64,000 nt of DNA, taken from Sphingomonas montanisoli (GTDB taxonomy: Bacteria > Pseudomonadota > Alphaproteobacteria > Sphingomonadales > Sphingomonadaceae). Shown here piece by piece: positions 23,460 through 33,334 of the stretch. A program made the translations under genes and the position numbers. The notes under the pieces are model-generated. The model searched no databases and had not been told where the DNA came from. It saw only the letters and a list, made by a program, of their open reading frames with translations. Positions within the stretch are counted from its first letter, which is position 1. Every line of letters starts with the position of its first letter. Location: the NCBI RefSeq assembly GCF_008274695.1, contig NZ_VTOU01000001.1, forward strand, positions 62,001-126,000. The letters are read 5' to 3'.

Positions 23460-26400
23460 TTACTCCGCGGGATGATGGGGCGTCGGAACGGGGCCGTCCT
23501 TGCCGCCCACAATCAGCTTGCGGCTAAGCCAGCCACCGACGCGTCGCTCGATACCGACCGCCAGGCTGAACCCCGCAGGAACGATGATGAGCGTGAGCAA
23601 CGTCGACAGGATCAGGCCACCGATCACGACGACGCCCATCGGCGCGCGCCAGCTGCCGTCGCCAGTTATCGACATGGCGACCGGCAACATGCCCGCCACC
23701 ATCGCGACGGTGGTCATGACGATCGGCTGCGCGCGCTTGTGGCCCGCATCAAGGATTGCTTCGTCGCGCGGCACGCCCTTGTCCATCTCCTCCAACGCGA
23801 AGTCGACGAGCAGAATCGAGTTCTTGGCAACGATGCCGAACAGCATCAGCAGACCGATGAAGACGGGCATCGACAGCGCATTGCCGGTCAGGTGCAGCGC
23901 GATAGCGCCACCCAGCGGCGCCAGCAGCAGCGCGCTCATGTTCACCATCGGCGGCACGACACGCTTGTAGAGCAGCACGAGGACCGCGAACACCAGCAAC
24001 ACGCCCGAGATCACCGCGATCACGAAGTTGATCGCAAGCTCCGCCATGATCTTCTGATCGCCGAACGAAACCCGGTTTATCCCGTTGGGCAGGTTCTTGA
24101 CCGATGGCAGCTGATCGATTTTCGACTGCGCCTCGACCACGCCGGGGGCGAGGTCGGCGGTGATCACGATGCGACGATTCTGGTTTTGACGACGCAGTTC
24201 GGACGGTCCCGCGCCGAAGGTGACGTCGGCGACGACCTTGAGCGGCACCGATCCACCACGTGCCGTGGGAACGGGCAGGTTCTGGATCGTGGCGAGGCTC
24301 TTGCGCGAATCCTCGTTCAGCGAGACCCGGATCGGGATCTGACGATCGGACAGCGAGAATTTCGCGACGTTCTGATCGATATCGCCCAGCGTCGCGATGC
24401 GGATCGTCTGGCTGAGCGCTGCCGTCGTGACACCCATGTCGGCTGCGAGATCGAAGCGCGGATGGATGTTGATCTCCGGACGCGGCGTATCGCCTTCGAG
24501 CCGCGGCGCGCGCAGATCCTTCAGCTTGTTCATCTCGCCGACGATCTTGAGCGAGTGCTTGTAGAGTTTCTCGGGATCGTCGCCGGCGAGCATGAAGGTG
24601 ATGTCGCGGCCGAGGCCGCCCGACTGCGACTGGAACGTCACTCGCGCGTCAGGGATGGCGCGAAGGGCAGGGGCCAGCGCGCGTTCGAACTCGGTGCTCG
24701 TCCGCTTCCTGTCGGGGTTGAGCGTCAGGAAGATGTCGCCGTTGCCCACGTTCACGTCGGCGAATGCGGCGACGACTTCGGGCTCCTTGCGCAGGATCGC
24801 CGACGCCTTTTCCGCCACTGCCTCGGTCTGTTCGAGCGTGGTGCCGGGGGTCATGGAAATCTTGACCTGGCTCGAGTCGAGATTGAGCGGCGGTTGCAAG
24901 GTCACGGGCAGGGTCGCGAAAGCACCGACGGTTGCAACGAGCGCGAGCCCCGCAATGCCCATCGTCTTCCAGCGATTGGCGAGCGACCAGTGAAGGATGC
25001 GGATATATCCATCGATCCACTTGGCATCGCCATGCGGCTTGGCACCCTCGGCCTTGAGGAAATAGGCCGCGACCATCGGCGTGATGAGACGCGCGACTGC
25101 GAGGCTCAGCAGCACCGAGATGACGACGGTAAGGCCGAAACTCTTGAAGATCTGGCCCGACACGCCCGGCATCACGCCCACTGGCAAGAACACCGCGACG
25201 ATCGACATGGTGGTCGCGAGCACCGCGAGACCGATTTCGTCCGCAGCGTCGATTGACGCCTGGTAGGCCGATTTGCCCATTCGCATATGTCGGACGATAT
25301 TCTCGATCTCCACGATCGCGTCATCGACGAGAACGCCAGCGACGAGGCTGAGCGCCAGAAGACTGGCATTGTTCAGCGTGAAATCGAGCAGGTCCATGAA
25401 CCAGAAGGCCGGGATCGCCGACAGCGGGATAGCCAGCGCCGAGATCACCGTGGCGCGCCAGTCGCGCAGGAAGATGAACACGACGATGACGGCCAGAACC
25501 GCACCCTCGATCATCGCCTCGATCGCCGAGTGGAACTGCTGCTTGGTATAGTCGACGCTGGTGTAGAGTTGGGTGAACTTGACCTTCGGATATTGCTTCC
25601 TGAGTTGGTCGAGCTTCTTCATCGCATTGTCATAGACGGTGACGTCCGAAGACCCCTTCGCCTTGACCATCGCGAAGCTCAGCACCTGCCGGCCGTTCAT
25701 CTTCGATACGTTGCGCTGTTCGGCGTAGCGATCGCGAACGTCGGCGATATCGGCAAGGCGGACCGTCTGCCCCGAGGGCAAGGTGATCAGTTTTTCGCCA
25801 AGCGAATAAGCGCTTTCGGCATTGCCGACCACGCGCACGGCCTGTTCCGAACCGGCAATCTCCGCCCGCCCGCCGGCCGCATTGACGTTGACCTGGCGGA
25901 GCTGCGCGTTGACTTGGCTCGCAGTGATGCCGAACGACTGCATCTTGGCGGGATCGAGGATCACGCGGATCTCGCGGCTCACGCCGCCGCCGCGCCGTAC
26001 CTGCGCCATTCCGGTGACGTTGAGCAGCGTCTTGACGACAGTGTTGTCGACGAACCAGCTGAGCTCCTCCAGCGTCATGTCGACCGCTTCGACCGAGAAA
26101 TAGGCGATCGGTCCGCCATCCATCTCCAGGCGCGAAATCTGCGGCTCGAGAATACCTTCGGGCAACTGCGAGCGGATATTGGAAACCGCATCACGAACGT
26201 CGTTGGTGGCGCGATCCACCGGCACGCCGATATTGAACTGGATCACGGTGCGTGAATTGCCCTCGCTGATATAGGAGGACAGTTCGTCGACACCGCTGAT
26301 GCTTCGCACGGCGGCCTCGACCCGCTGCGTGACCTGCATTTCGAGTTCGGTCGGCGCGGCGCCAGGCTGCGATATCTCGACCGCGACGGCCGGGAAGCTG

Positions 26401-26528
26401 ATGTCCGGCTGCTGATTCACGTCCATCCGCATGAAGCTGATGATGCCCGCGAGGGTCAGCGCCACGAACATGACGATAGGGGCGATCGGGTTTCGGATCG
26501 CCCAGGCGGATATGTTCCGGAAGCTCAT
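23460..26528 (-). CDS. RND efflux transporter permease (HAE-1 type)
   Basis: 1022 residues, the full length for AcrB-like proton/drug antiporters. The topology is standard: N-terminal helix (FVALTLAGIISFM), large periplasmic domain, then the central helices including VVFIFLRDWRATVI and the proton-relay motif LVAGVLVDDAIVEIENI with the paired aspartates, a second periplasmic loop and closing helices. The adaptor gene ends 10 bases upstream, so the two are co-transcribed. No outer-membrane channel gene is nearby, so it must share one. Substrates are unknown. Confidence 0.95.
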   Translation of the reverse strand: MSFRNISAWAIRNPIAPIVMFVALTLAGIISFMRMDVNQQPDISFPAVAVEISQPGAAPTELEMQVTQRVEAAVRSISGVDELSSYISEGNSRTVIQFNIGVPVDRATNDVRDAVSNIRSQLPEGILEPQISRLEMDGGPIAYFSVEAVDMTLEELSWFVDNTVVKTLLNVTGMAQVRRGGGVSREIRVILDPAKMQSFGITASQVNAQLRQVNVNAAGGRAEIAGSEQAVRVVGNAESAYSLGEKLITLPSGQTVRLADIADVRDRYAEQRNVSKMNGRQVLSFAMVKAKGSSDVTVYDNAMKKLDQLRKQYPKVKFTQLYTSVDYTKQQFHSAIEAMIEGAVLAVIVVFIFLRDWRATVISALAIPLSAIPAFWFMDLLDFTLNNASLLALSLVAGVLVDDAIVEIENIVRHMRMGKSAYQASIDAADEIGLAVLATTMSIVAVFLPVGVMPGVSGQIFKSFGLTVVISVLLSLAVARLITPMVAAYFLKAEGAKPHGDAKWIDGYIRILHWSLANRWKTMGIAGLALVATVGAFATLPVTLQPPLNLDSSQVKISMTPGTTLEQTEAVAEKASAILRKEPEVVAAFADVNVGNGDIFLTLNPDRKRTSTEFERALAPALRAIPDARVTFQSQSGGLGRDITFMLAGDDPEKLYKHSLKIVGEMNKLKDLRAPRLEGDTPRPEINIHPRFDLAADMGVTTAALSQTIRIATLGDIDQNVAKFSLSDRQIPIRVSLNEDSRKSLATIQNLPVPTARGGSVPLKVVADVTFGAGPSELRRQNQNRRIVITADLAPGVVEAQSKIDQLPSVKNLPNGINRVSFGDQKIMAELAINFVIAVISGVLLVFAVLVLLYKRVVPPMVNMSALLLAPLGGAIALHLTGNALSMPVFIGLLMLFGIVAKNSILLVDFALEEMDKGVPRDEAILDAGHKRAQPIVMTTVAMVAGMLPVAMSITGDGSWRAPMGVVVIGGLILSTLLTLIIVPAGFSLAVGIERRVGGWLSRKLIVGGKDGPVPTPHHPAE

Positions 26529-26538
26529 TGCCGGTGCC

Positions 26539-27711
26539 TTACTTGTCGGTCTTGACGAGCGGCTTCACTTTGTCGCCGGGGTTGAGGAAGGCACCTGCCG
26601 AATAGACGACCTGCTCATTGCCGTTAAGACCCGACAGAACGGAGACGCCCGTGTCGGAAACGTCGCCGACCTTGACGGTGCGCTTCACGACCTTTCCGCC
26701 CTCGATCACGTAAACGTAATTGCCGCCCTTTGGCTCGCTGAGCACCGCGCTTTCGGGGAGCAGGGGCGCCAGCCCCTTACCCGCGACGATCTCGGCAGCA
26801 GCGAAGCCACCCGGACGAAGCGCTGGATTGTAGGCAAGCTGGATGCGGGCGACGCCCTGACGGGTGGTCGCATCGATGATCGGCGAAAGCTGCCACACCG
26901 AGCCTGAGAACTTCTGCGCCGAGCCGACCGGCGTCACCGTGGCGATCGAACCGACTTTGAGGCGGGCGAGATCCTGTTCGGCCAGTGCGGCGCGGATTTC
27001 CATCTCGCCACCCTTGGCGACGCGGAAGAGGGCACCATTGCCCGGCCCGACGACCTGGCCCGGCTCGACCGCGCGGGTCAGCACGAGGCCGGCGGCGGGA
27101 GAGCGGATGTCGAGGCGGCCAATGGTCGCGCGCTGCTGGCCCAACTGGGCCTGTGCGACCGAGACGCGTGCGTTCGCCGCATCGCGGGTGGCGCCACGGC
27201 GATCGAGGTCAGCCTTGGAGATGAACCCGCGCGATACGAGCGCCTTGGCGCGATCATATTCGAGCTGAGCGATGCTGGCGTCGGCGCGCGCGACCTGAAC
27301 CGAGGCGGCGAGCGAACTCGCCTGCTGCGACTGGACCGAGCGTTCGATCGTGGCGAGCACCTGACCGGCCTGCACCCAGTCACCCGGTTCGACCAGAACG
27401 GCTTTAACCTGACCACCTTCGCCCGCGACGCCAACCGGCATCTCGCGCTTCGCCGCGAGCGTGCCATTGGCCGCGATCGTGGCCGAAACCTCGGTCTTGC
27501 CCGGAACGATGACGGTGACGACGGGCGCGCTGTCGGGCGCTGCGGCCGGCTTCTTGCCGCCAAAGACCATCTTCGCCACCAGCAGCGCCGCGATCAATGC
27601 GACGGCCACCACGCCGATCAGGATCAGGCGACGGCGCTTCGCGCGCTCCTCATCCCATGCATAGGCGCCATATTCGGGCGCATCCTGTCGGATGCCGGTC
27701 TCGACGTTCAT
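26539..27711 (-). CDS. RND efflux periplasmic adaptor subunit
   Basis: About 390 residues from the ATG of MNVETGIRQD; ATGs at 27717 and 27741 in the same frame give two or ten more residues. A cytosolic head and membrane anchor (LILIGVVAVALIAALLVA) lead into the membrane-fusion protein fold: barrel-sandwich half (VEPGDWVQAGQVLATI), helical hairpin rich in Ala/Gln, second half (IRSPAAGLVLTRAVEPGQVV) and beta-barrel (NYVYVIEGGKVVKRTVKVG). It links the permease at 23460 to an outer-membrane channel. Confidence 0.93.
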   Translation of the reverse strand: MNVETGIRQDAPEYGAYAWDEERAKRRRLILIGVVAVALIAALLVAKMVFGGKKPAAAPDSAPVVTVIVPGKTEVSATIAANGTLAAKREMPVGVAGEGGQVKAVLVEPGDWVQAGQVLATIERSVQSQQASSLAASVQVARADASIAQLEYDRAKALVSRGFISKADLDRRGATRDAANARVSVAQAQLGQQRATIGRLDIRSPAAGLVLTRAVEPGQVVGPGNGALFRVAKGGEMEIRAALAEQDLARLKVGSIATVTPVGSAQKFSGSVWQLSPIIDATTRQGVARIQLAYNPALRPGGFAAAEIVAGKGLAPLLPESAVLSEPKGGNYVYVIEGGKVVKRTVKVGDVSDTGVSVLSGLNGNEQVVYSAGAFLNPGDKVKPLVKTDK

Positions 27712-27773
27712 CCCCATCTTCTTTCTACTTACGAACCCCACGAAGCGGCCTTCCGCCCTCGATGGAGACTGTA

Positions 27774-27786
27774 TTAGCTTAATATG
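27774..27786. promoter_or_regulatory. AT-rich palindrome before the efflux operon
   Basis: TATTA-GCT-TAATA is a perfect inverted repeat about 60 bases upstream of the adaptor start, and the most AT-rich patch in this divergent region. It could form part of the promoter or an operator for the efflux genes. No regulator gene lies beside it. Confidence 0.3.
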
Positions 27787-27965
27787 GCACCTGGCTCAAG
27801 CCGGGATCGGAACGATTGGGCAACGATGGCGCAATCCGGGACCGATTTGGGCAAGGTCGGCGTTCAGCTTTCATGCAGTCCCACCGATACACTGCGTCAT
27901 ACAGGTGCCGTGTTGTCGCGGCAATGCGCGAAACAACCGGTACGGACAGGAGAACAGGAGTGAAT

Positions 27966-28670
27966 ATGAACCGATTGACGATCCTTATGGCGGCGGCGGC
28001 GATGCCCGCGATGGCCAGCGCACAGGAGCCTGTCGCACCCGCCATCCAGGGCACGCGCCTCGACATCGTGGCGACCGGAGAGGTCAGCGCGACGCCCGAT
28101 CTTGCGTCGATCGGTGCCGGCGTCGTGACACAGGCGCCGACGGCAGCGGCGGCGATGGCGGAGAATGCGCAGCGCATGGCGGCGACCGTCGCGGCGCTCA
28201 AGAAGGCCGGGGTCGCCGATCGCGATATTCAGACGAGCTCGATCGGCCTGCAGCCGCAGTATAAATATGCGGATAACCAGCCGCCGGTCATCACCGGCTA
28301 TCAGGCATCGAACCAGCTGACGATCCGTTTCCGCGATGTGAAGCGCGCGGGGACGATCCTCGATGCGCTGGTCGCGGCGGGCGCCAACCAGATCAACGGG
28401 CCGAACCTGTCGGTCGACCATCCGGAGGCGCTGATCGATCAGGCACGGGTGAAGGCGATCGCGCAAGCGAAGGCGCGCGCGGAACTCTATGCCAAGGCGG
28501 CGGGCCTGGGCGTAAAGCGGATCGTGTCGATAAGCGAAGGCAGCTTCGAGCCGACCCCGCGTCCCATGCCGATGATGGCGATGCGCGCGGAAAAGGCTGC
28601 GGATACCTCTATCGAGCCCGGGCAACAGAGCCTGTCGATCAGCATTTCGGTGACCTTCGAACTGCAATAG
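27966..28670 (+). CDS. SIMPL domain (DUF541) periplasmic protein
   Basis: 234 residues from an ATG preceded by ACAGGAG; the long upstream frame is not used. The signal peptide MNRLTILMAAAAMPAMASAQ is clear. The SIMPL/DUF541 fold shows in LDIVATGEVSATPDLASIGAG, DIQTSSIGLQPQY and SVDHPEALIDQARVKAIAQA. Relatives such as YggE are oxidative-stress-linked periplasmic proteins, but a biochemical role is not settled. A bidirectional terminator follows 22 bases after the stop. Confidence 0.9.
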   Translation: MNRLTILMAAAAMPAMASAQEPVAPAIQGTRLDIVATGEVSATPDLASIGAGVVTQAPTAAAAMAENAQRMAATVAALKKAGVADRDIQTSSIGLQPQYKYADNQPPVITGYQASNQLTIRFRDVKRAGTILDALVAAGANQINGPNLSVDHPEALIDQARVKAIAQAKARAELYAKAAGLGVKRIVSISEGSFEPTPRPMPMMAMRAEKAADTSIEPGQQSLSISISVTFELQ

Positions 28671-28691
28671 GCCGGACTGCAATGGACAAGA

Positions 28692-28728
28692 AAAAGGGCC
28701 GTCGGATCGCTCCGGCGGCCCCTTTTTT
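28692..28728. terminator. Bidirectional intrinsic terminator
   Basis: AAAAAGGGGCCG-type symmetry: a GC-rich stem (GGGCCGTCGGA with TCCGGCGGCCC, short CGC loop) is flanked by an A run on one side and TTTTTT on the other. It lies between the convergent SIMPL and GlsB genes and should stop both transcripts. Confidence 0.85.
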
Positions 28729-28745
28729 GAGTGGTGACGTTTAAA

Positions 28746-28994
28746 TCAGCGCACCGCGCCGCGGCGCACCAGATTGACGATCGCGAGCAGGACGACCGCG
28801 CCGAGGAAGGCGCTGATCCAGCCACCGATCCCGCCGCCACCCAGCGTGCGACCGAACAGTACGCCGCCGATGAAAGAACCGATGATGCCGACGACGACGT
28901 TCAGGATGATGCCCTGCTGCGCGTCGGTACGCATCACGATGCTTGCCAGCCAGCCGATGATGCCGCCGACGATCAGGAAAATAATCAAGTCCAT
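28746..28994 (-). CDS. GlsB/YeaQ/YmgE family stress-response membrane protein
   Basis: 82 residues from the ATG of MDLIIFLIVGG, which has AGGAGGA upstream. Three hydrophobic helices are seen (LIIFLIVGGIIGWLASIV, IILNVVVGIIGSFIGGVLF, GWISAFLGAVVLLAIVNLV) with Gly-rich turns, the pattern of the transglycosylase-associated GlsB family. These small inner-membrane proteins are often stress-induced; the molecular role is unknown. Confidence 0.92.
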   Translation of the reverse strand: MDLIIFLIVGGIIGWLASIVMRTDAQQGIILNVVVGIIGSFIGGVLFGRTLGGGGIGGWISAFLGAVVLLAIVNLVRRGAVR

Positions 28995-29111
28995 GCTGTT
29001 CCTCCTGTATCTATACTTCGGGTTCGGCATGGCCGAAAAACCGATTGCGCTAGATACGCTTGGCGACAGGGCTGGTTCCTTTTCCCGCGCTTTCAGGCGG
29101 CTCGTTTCACC

Positions 29112-29411
29112 TCAATACTTCTGCTGGCGTTCGTAGAGCGACTTATAGTGCTGGATGCGGGTGACGCGCAGGCCGGGCATGCCCGACCGTTCGACGGCGC
29201 GCTGCCACGACGCGAATTCCTCGACGGTAAGGTCGTAGCGATCGCAAACCTCGTCGACGGTCAGCAGACCGCCCGATACCGCGGAGACGACTTCGGCCTT
29301 GCGGCGGACGACCCAACGGGTCGTGCCAGCGGCCGGCAGGCTGTCGAGGGTTAGCGGCTCGCCAAGCGGACCAATAACCTGAGCGGGACGGATTTTCTGG
29401 TTCTCGATCAT
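29112..29411 (-). CDS. sciP: CtrA inhibitor SciP (DUF1153)
   Basis: 99 residues, close to the usual SciP length. It contains the helix-turn-helix region TRWVVRRKAEVVSAVSGGLLTVDEVCDRYDLTVEEFASWQ that defines DUF1153. SciP binds CtrA and blocks it from recruiting RNA polymerase, helping to set the order of cell-cycle transcription in alphaproteobacteria. Its presence, and that of rcdA at 33904, fits the CtrA pathway of the host. A 16-codon frame ends one base before its ATG. Confidence 0.93.
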   Translation of the reverse strand: MIENQKIRPAQVIGPLGEPLTLDSLPAAGTTRWVVRRKAEVVSAVSGGLLTVDEVCDRYDLTVEEFASWQRAVERSGMPGLRVTRIQHYKSLYERQQKY

Positions 29412-29523
29412 TTACGCTACCTCTACACGGCCCGAGGACCAGGATGTGTTCCTCTTGGTCATTCCTACGGTTCCGCTCTCAACGAAGATTTGAACGGCAC
29501 GGTAAACGGCCGGGTCACCTTCA

Positions 29524-29799
29524 TTAGCCTTCGTTATCCACGATTGTTCCGGCGGCAGCCCGGTGGAAGCTGCCGTGCATGGCGGACGACGCGCTGCGCC
29601 ATCCCTCCTCACCCAGGAACAATGCGATGGCGCTGTCGGTCGGATGGGGCGAACGCACGGATGCATCTGCCTCCATCGCACGCGCGGTGGGGGAGGCGGC
29701 TTGTGCCGCCGCCAACGCCGCCTTGAGCGTGTCGAAATCCAGACCGTTGGTGACCGGGGTCGCGGCGGCGGTGTCGAAAGCTCCGAACGTTTCCTTCAT
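29524..29799 (-). CDS. Small protein of unknown function with strong ribosome site
   Basis: 91 residues. AAGGAGGTGG lies just before the ATG, one of the best ribosome sites in the window. The sequence is Ala-rich (DTLKAALAAAQAASPTARAMEADASV), with a hydrophilic, His-containing end (SSAMHGSFHRAAAGTIVDNEG). No signal peptide, membrane segment or motif is recognised. It is upstream of sciP on the same strand with 112 bases between. Confidence 0.55.
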   Translation of the reverse strand: MKETFGAFDTAAATPVTNGLDFDTLKAALAAAQAASPTARAMEADASVRSPHPTDSAIALFLGEEGWRSASSAMHGSFHRAAAGTIVDNEG

Positions 29800-29908
29800 G
29801 CCACCACCTCCTTCCCGGTCTCAGCCAAGGTAACGGGTGGAGCGGGGGAATCTTTAGGGTGAAATCACGGATTCGCCGATCGTCTAAGCCGGTGCTAAAG
29901 GGCGCCGC

Positions 29909-31012
29909 ATGTTTGGTGATTTTCAGTTCGAAAACATTGCGGAAAAGCGGATCGTCGTCGCCATGTCGGGGGGCGTCGACAGCTCGGTCGTGGCGGCGCT
30001 CGCGGCGAAAAGCGGTGCCGAGGTGATCGGCGTGACGCTCCAGCTTTACGATCATGGCGCGGCGGTGGGGCGCACGGGCAGTTGCTGCGCGGGGCAGGAC
30101 ATCCGTGATGCCCGCGCGGTCGCCGACCGGCTCGGCATCGCGCATTATGTCTTTGATTATGAAAGCCAGTTCCGGGATTCGGTGATTGCCGATTTCGCCG
30201 ATGAATATGCGGCGGGTCGGACGCCAATCCCCTGCGTCCGCTGCAATCAGGGGGTGAAGTTCACCGATCTGTTCGGCATTGCGCGCGATCTCGGCGCCGA
30301 TTGCCTCGCCACCGGCCATTATGTCCGCCGCGCGATTGGCAGCGACGGCCCGGAGCTTCACCGCGCGATCGATCCCGCGCGCGACCAGAGCTATTTCCTG
30401 TTCGCGACGACCGACGAGCAACTCGCCTTCCTGCGTTTCCCGCTGGGCGGGATGGAGAAGGCGGCCGTGCGCGCCACTGCAGCCGAATATGGCCTAGGAG
30501 TCGCGGCCAAGCCCGACAGCCAGGACATCTGTTTCGTGCCCGACGGCGACTATGCCAAGATCGTCCGTAAGCTCCGCCCTGAGGCGGCCGAACCCGGCGA
30601 GATCGTCGATCTGGAGGGGCAGGTGATCGGCCGCCACAAGGGGCTGATCCACTTCACCGTCGGCCAGCGTCGCGGGATCGAGATTGGCGGCAGCCCAGAG
30701 CCGCTCTACGTCGTCCGGCTCGATCCGGCCGAACGCCGTCTGATCGTCGGCCCGCGGCGTGCGCTCGCGGTTCGCGCGGCCATGCTCGACGACTGCAACT
30801 GGATCGGGCCGCGTGGTGACGGGCCGGTGACGGCCAAGGTCCGCTCGCTGGCCAAGCCCGTGCCCGCCCGGATCGAGGGCGGCACGGTGGTCTTCGATCA
30901 GCCCGAATATGGCGTGGCCCCCGGGCAGGCGGCGGTGCTCTATCGTGGCGACCGCGTGCTGGGCGGAGGCTGGATCCGCGAGACGGTCGCGGCCGAGGCG
31001 CTGGCCGCTTAA
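29909..31012 (+). CDS. mnmA: tRNA 2-thiouridine(34) synthase MnmA
   Basis: 367 residues. MnmA adenylates and thiolates U34 of tRNA-Glu, -Gln and -Lys. The PP-loop [13 protein letters not shown] starts at about residue 20; the catalytic cysteines are in [14 protein letters not shown] and [10 protein letters not shown]; the [13 protein letters not shown] segment is also conserved. It is a lone plus-strand gene here whose stop overlaps the convergent SDR by four bases. Confidence 0.96.
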   Translation: MFGDFQFENIAEKRIVVAMSGGVDSSVVAALAAKSGAEVIGVTLQLYDHGAAVGRTGSCCAGQDIRDARAVADRLGIAHYVFDYESQFRDSVIADFADEYAAGRTPIPCVRCNQGVKFTDLFGIARDLGADCLATGHYVRRAIGSDGPELHRAIDPARDQSYFLFATTDEQLAFLRFPLGGMEKAAVRATAAEYGLGVAAKPDSQDICFVPDGDYAKIVRKLRPEAAEPGEIVDLEGQVIGRHKGLIHFTVGQRRGIEIGGSPEPLYVVRLDPAERRLIVGPRRALAVRAAMLDDCNWIGPRGDGPVTAKVRSLAKPVPARIEGGTVVFDQPEYGVAPGQAAVLYRGDRVLGGGWIRETVAAEALAA

Positions 31013-31719
31013 GCCTCGACTCGCGTCCGGCTGCCGCTCTCGAAGCCGGTCTCGGTCAGTTCCGCAATTGCATCCGCGACGGCGTCGGGGCTCTTGAGCG
31101 TCGACTGATCCTCGCCCGGGAAAGCCTGCTCGCGCATCTTCGTCGCGGTGGCACCCGGGTCGATGATGGCGACGCGGATCTTGCTGATGTTCGCCACTTC
31201 CTGACCATAGGCCAGCAGCATCGTGTCGAGTGCGGCCTTCGACGCTCCATAGGCGCCCCAATAGGGCCGTGCCTTGGCGCCGACCGACGAGGTGACGCCG
31301 AACACGCTCGCATTGTCCGAAGCGCGCAGAAGCGGATCGAAGGCGGCGATCAACTGCTGTTGCGCCATGACATTGAGCGTCAGGACGCGCGCGAACTCCT
31401 TCGCATCGATCGCGGCGACAGGCGCCAGCGTGCCGAGCATCGCGGCGTTGAGCACCATGACGTCGAGCCGCGCCCACCGCCCCGCAATCGCCTCGGCAAG
31501 CCGGGCGATGCTATCATTTTCGGCCAGATCGAGCGGAGCGATCGTTGCCGTGCCGCCGACGCGATGGATCGCGTCTTCGACGTCTTCCAGCCCGCCGGTC
31601 GTGCGCGCGGTGAGGATGACGTGCGCGCCCCGCTTGCCCAGCGCGATCGCGGTCGCGGCGCCGATGCCGCGCGATGCGCCTGTGACGAGCGCAAGCTTGC
31701 CGGAAAGCGTCTGGATCAT
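31009..31719 (-). CDS. SDR family oxidoreductase
   Basis: 236 residues, a short classical SDR. The dinucleotide site is [17 protein letters not shown], the structural LNAAMLG stands for NNAG, and the active site has [21 protein letters not shown] with YxxxK. The C-terminal part covering the substrate is brief ([18 protein letters not shown]). It follows purF by about 26 bases on the same strand and so may be co-transcribed, though no link to purine synthesis is evident. Confidence 0.9.
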   Translation of the reverse strand: MIQTLSGKLALVTGASRGIGAATAIALGKRGAHVILTARTTGGLEDVEDAIHRVGGTATIAPLDLAENDSIARLAEAIAGRWARLDVMVLNAAMLGTLAPVAAIDAKEFARVLTLNVMAQQQLIAAFDPLLRASDNASVFGVTSSVGAKARPYWGAYGASKAALDTMLLAYGQEVANISKIRVAIIDPGATATKMREQAFPGEDQSTLKSPDAVADAIAELTETGFESGSRTRVEA

Positions 31720-31745
31720 GGTCGTTTCCGTATTCGAGAGAGGGT

Positions 31746-33206
31746 TCAGGCGACGACGCGCTCGCCATGGAGGGCCAATTGGTCGCTGGGCTCCAGTTCC
31801 TCCTGATCGGTCAGGTGGGTCGGATAGTCGCCGGTAAAGCAGGCGTCGCAGAAATTGGGCGCGCGATCGTCACGGCCAGCTTCGCCCAACGCTTTGTAGA
31901 GCCCGTCGATCGACAGGAACGACAGGCTGTCCGCGCCGATATAGGTCGCCATTTCCGCGACGTTCATCTGCGCGGCGAGCAGCTTGGCGCGCTCGGGCGT
32001 ATCGACGCCGTAAAAGCAGCTGTGCCGGGTCGGCGGACTGGCAATGCGCAAATGGACTTCGCGTGCGCCCGCATCGCGGAGCATCTGCAGGATCTTCACA
32101 CTGGTCGTACCGCGCACGATCGAATCGTCGATCAGCACGATCCGCTGGCCTTCGATCAGCGCACGATTGGCGTTGTGCTTCAGCTTGACGCCAAGGTGGC
32201 GGACCTGATCGCTCGGCTGAATGAAGGTGCGGCCGACATAATGCGACCGGATGATGCCGAGTTCGAAGGGAATGCCCGATTGCTGGGCATAGCCGATCGC
32301 TGCGGGGGTGCCGCTGTCGGGCACGGGCACGACCAGATCGGCCTCGACGCCATTTTCGATCGCGAGCTGCGCACCGATGCGCTTGCGAACCGAATAGACC
32401 GACGATCCATCGACGATCGAATCGGGCCGCGAGAAATAGACATGCTCGAATATGCACGGCCGCGCGCGCACATCGCCAAAGGGGCGGATCGAACGCAGGC
32501 CGTTTTCCGAAACGATCACCAGTTCGCCGGGTTCGACCTGGCGGATGAAGGTGCCGCCGATCACGTCGAGGGCGACGGTTTCGGACGCGAACACATAAGC
32601 GTCGCCAACGCGACCCAGAACGAGCGGACGAATTCCCAAGGGATCGCGGCAGGCGATCATGCCCTCCGGCGTCATGCAGACAAGCGCATAGGCGCCCTCG
32701 ACCTGCTTGAGTGCATCGATGAAGCGATCGAGCAATGTGCGATATTTGGACATCGCGACGAGGTGGATGATCGTCTCGGTATCGCTGGTCGACTGGAAGA
32801 TCGAGCCGAGGCGGACGAGATCGCGCTTGAGCTTCATTGCATTCGAGATGTTGCCATTATGCGCGATCGCAAAGCCACCCGACGACAATTCGGCGAACAG
32901 CGGCTGCACGTTGCGCAGCGCGGTCTCGCCCGTGGTCGAATAGCGGACATGACCGCAAGCGACATGGCCCGGCAGACCACGGATGACGTCGTCGCGGTCG
33001 AAATTACCGGCGACATGCCCCATCGCCCGATGGGTGTGGAAGGCACGGCCGTCCCAGCTGGTGATTCCCGCGGCCTCCTGACCGCGATGCTGGAGCGCGT
33101 GAAGCCCCAACGCGACCATGGCGGACGCGGTATCCGCGCCCCAAATGCCGAAGATGCCGCATTCTTCACGCAGCTTGTCGTCGTCGAACGGATGCGTCGT
33201 GAGCAT
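31746..33206 (-). CDS. purF: Amidophosphoribosyltransferase
   Basis: 486 residues from MLTTHPFDDDKLREECG. The first step of purine synthesis: glutamine and PRPP give phosphoribosylamine. The catalytic Cys16 (EECGIFGIWG) would be exposed by removal of a 15-residue propeptide. The glutaminase domain has HNGNISNA, and the PRPP site is RIVLIDDSIVRGTTS. The frame runs 42 codons further upstream, past the normal start, and was trimmed at the ATG that precedes the propeptide. Confidence 0.96.
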   Translation of the reverse strand: MLTTHPFDDDKLREECGIFGIWGADTASAMVALGLHALQHRGQEAAGITSWDGRAFHTHRAMGHVAGNFDRDDVIRGLPGHVACGHVRYSTTGETALRNVQPLFAELSSGGFAIAHNGNISNAMKLKRDLVRLGSIFQSTSDTETIIHLVAMSKYRTLLDRFIDALKQVEGAYALVCMTPEGMIACRDPLGIRPLVLGRVGDAYVFASETVALDVIGGTFIRQVEPGELVIVSENGLRSIRPFGDVRARPCIFEHVYFSRPDSIVDGSSVYSVRKRIGAQLAIENGVEADLVVPVPDSGTPAAIGYAQQSGIPFELGIIRSHYVGRTFIQPSDQVRHLGVKLKHNANRALIEGQRIVLIDDSIVRGTTSVKILQMLRDAGAREVHLRIASPPTRHSCFYGVDTPERAKLLAAQMNVAEMATYIGADSLSFLSIDGLYKALGEAGRDDRAPNFCDACFTGDYPTHLTDQEELEPSDQLALHGERVVA

Positions 33207-33334
33207 CGCGAATCCTGCTGTGGCTGATGGCCGGGCATATAGGGAGAGGTATCGGCTTTGTCGCCCCCGCAGTGACCCACGATTGTCACTTTTCGACTTG
33301 AGGGCCATCCGCCTTTCCGCCAAGCGCCGCACCT

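Noticed and set aside
23286-25256. 656-codon frame antisense to the RND permease
   Set aside because: Long antisense frames are expected in GC-rich DNA. It is Arg/Asp/His-rich with no domain, while the opposite strand encodes a full AcrB-like protein.
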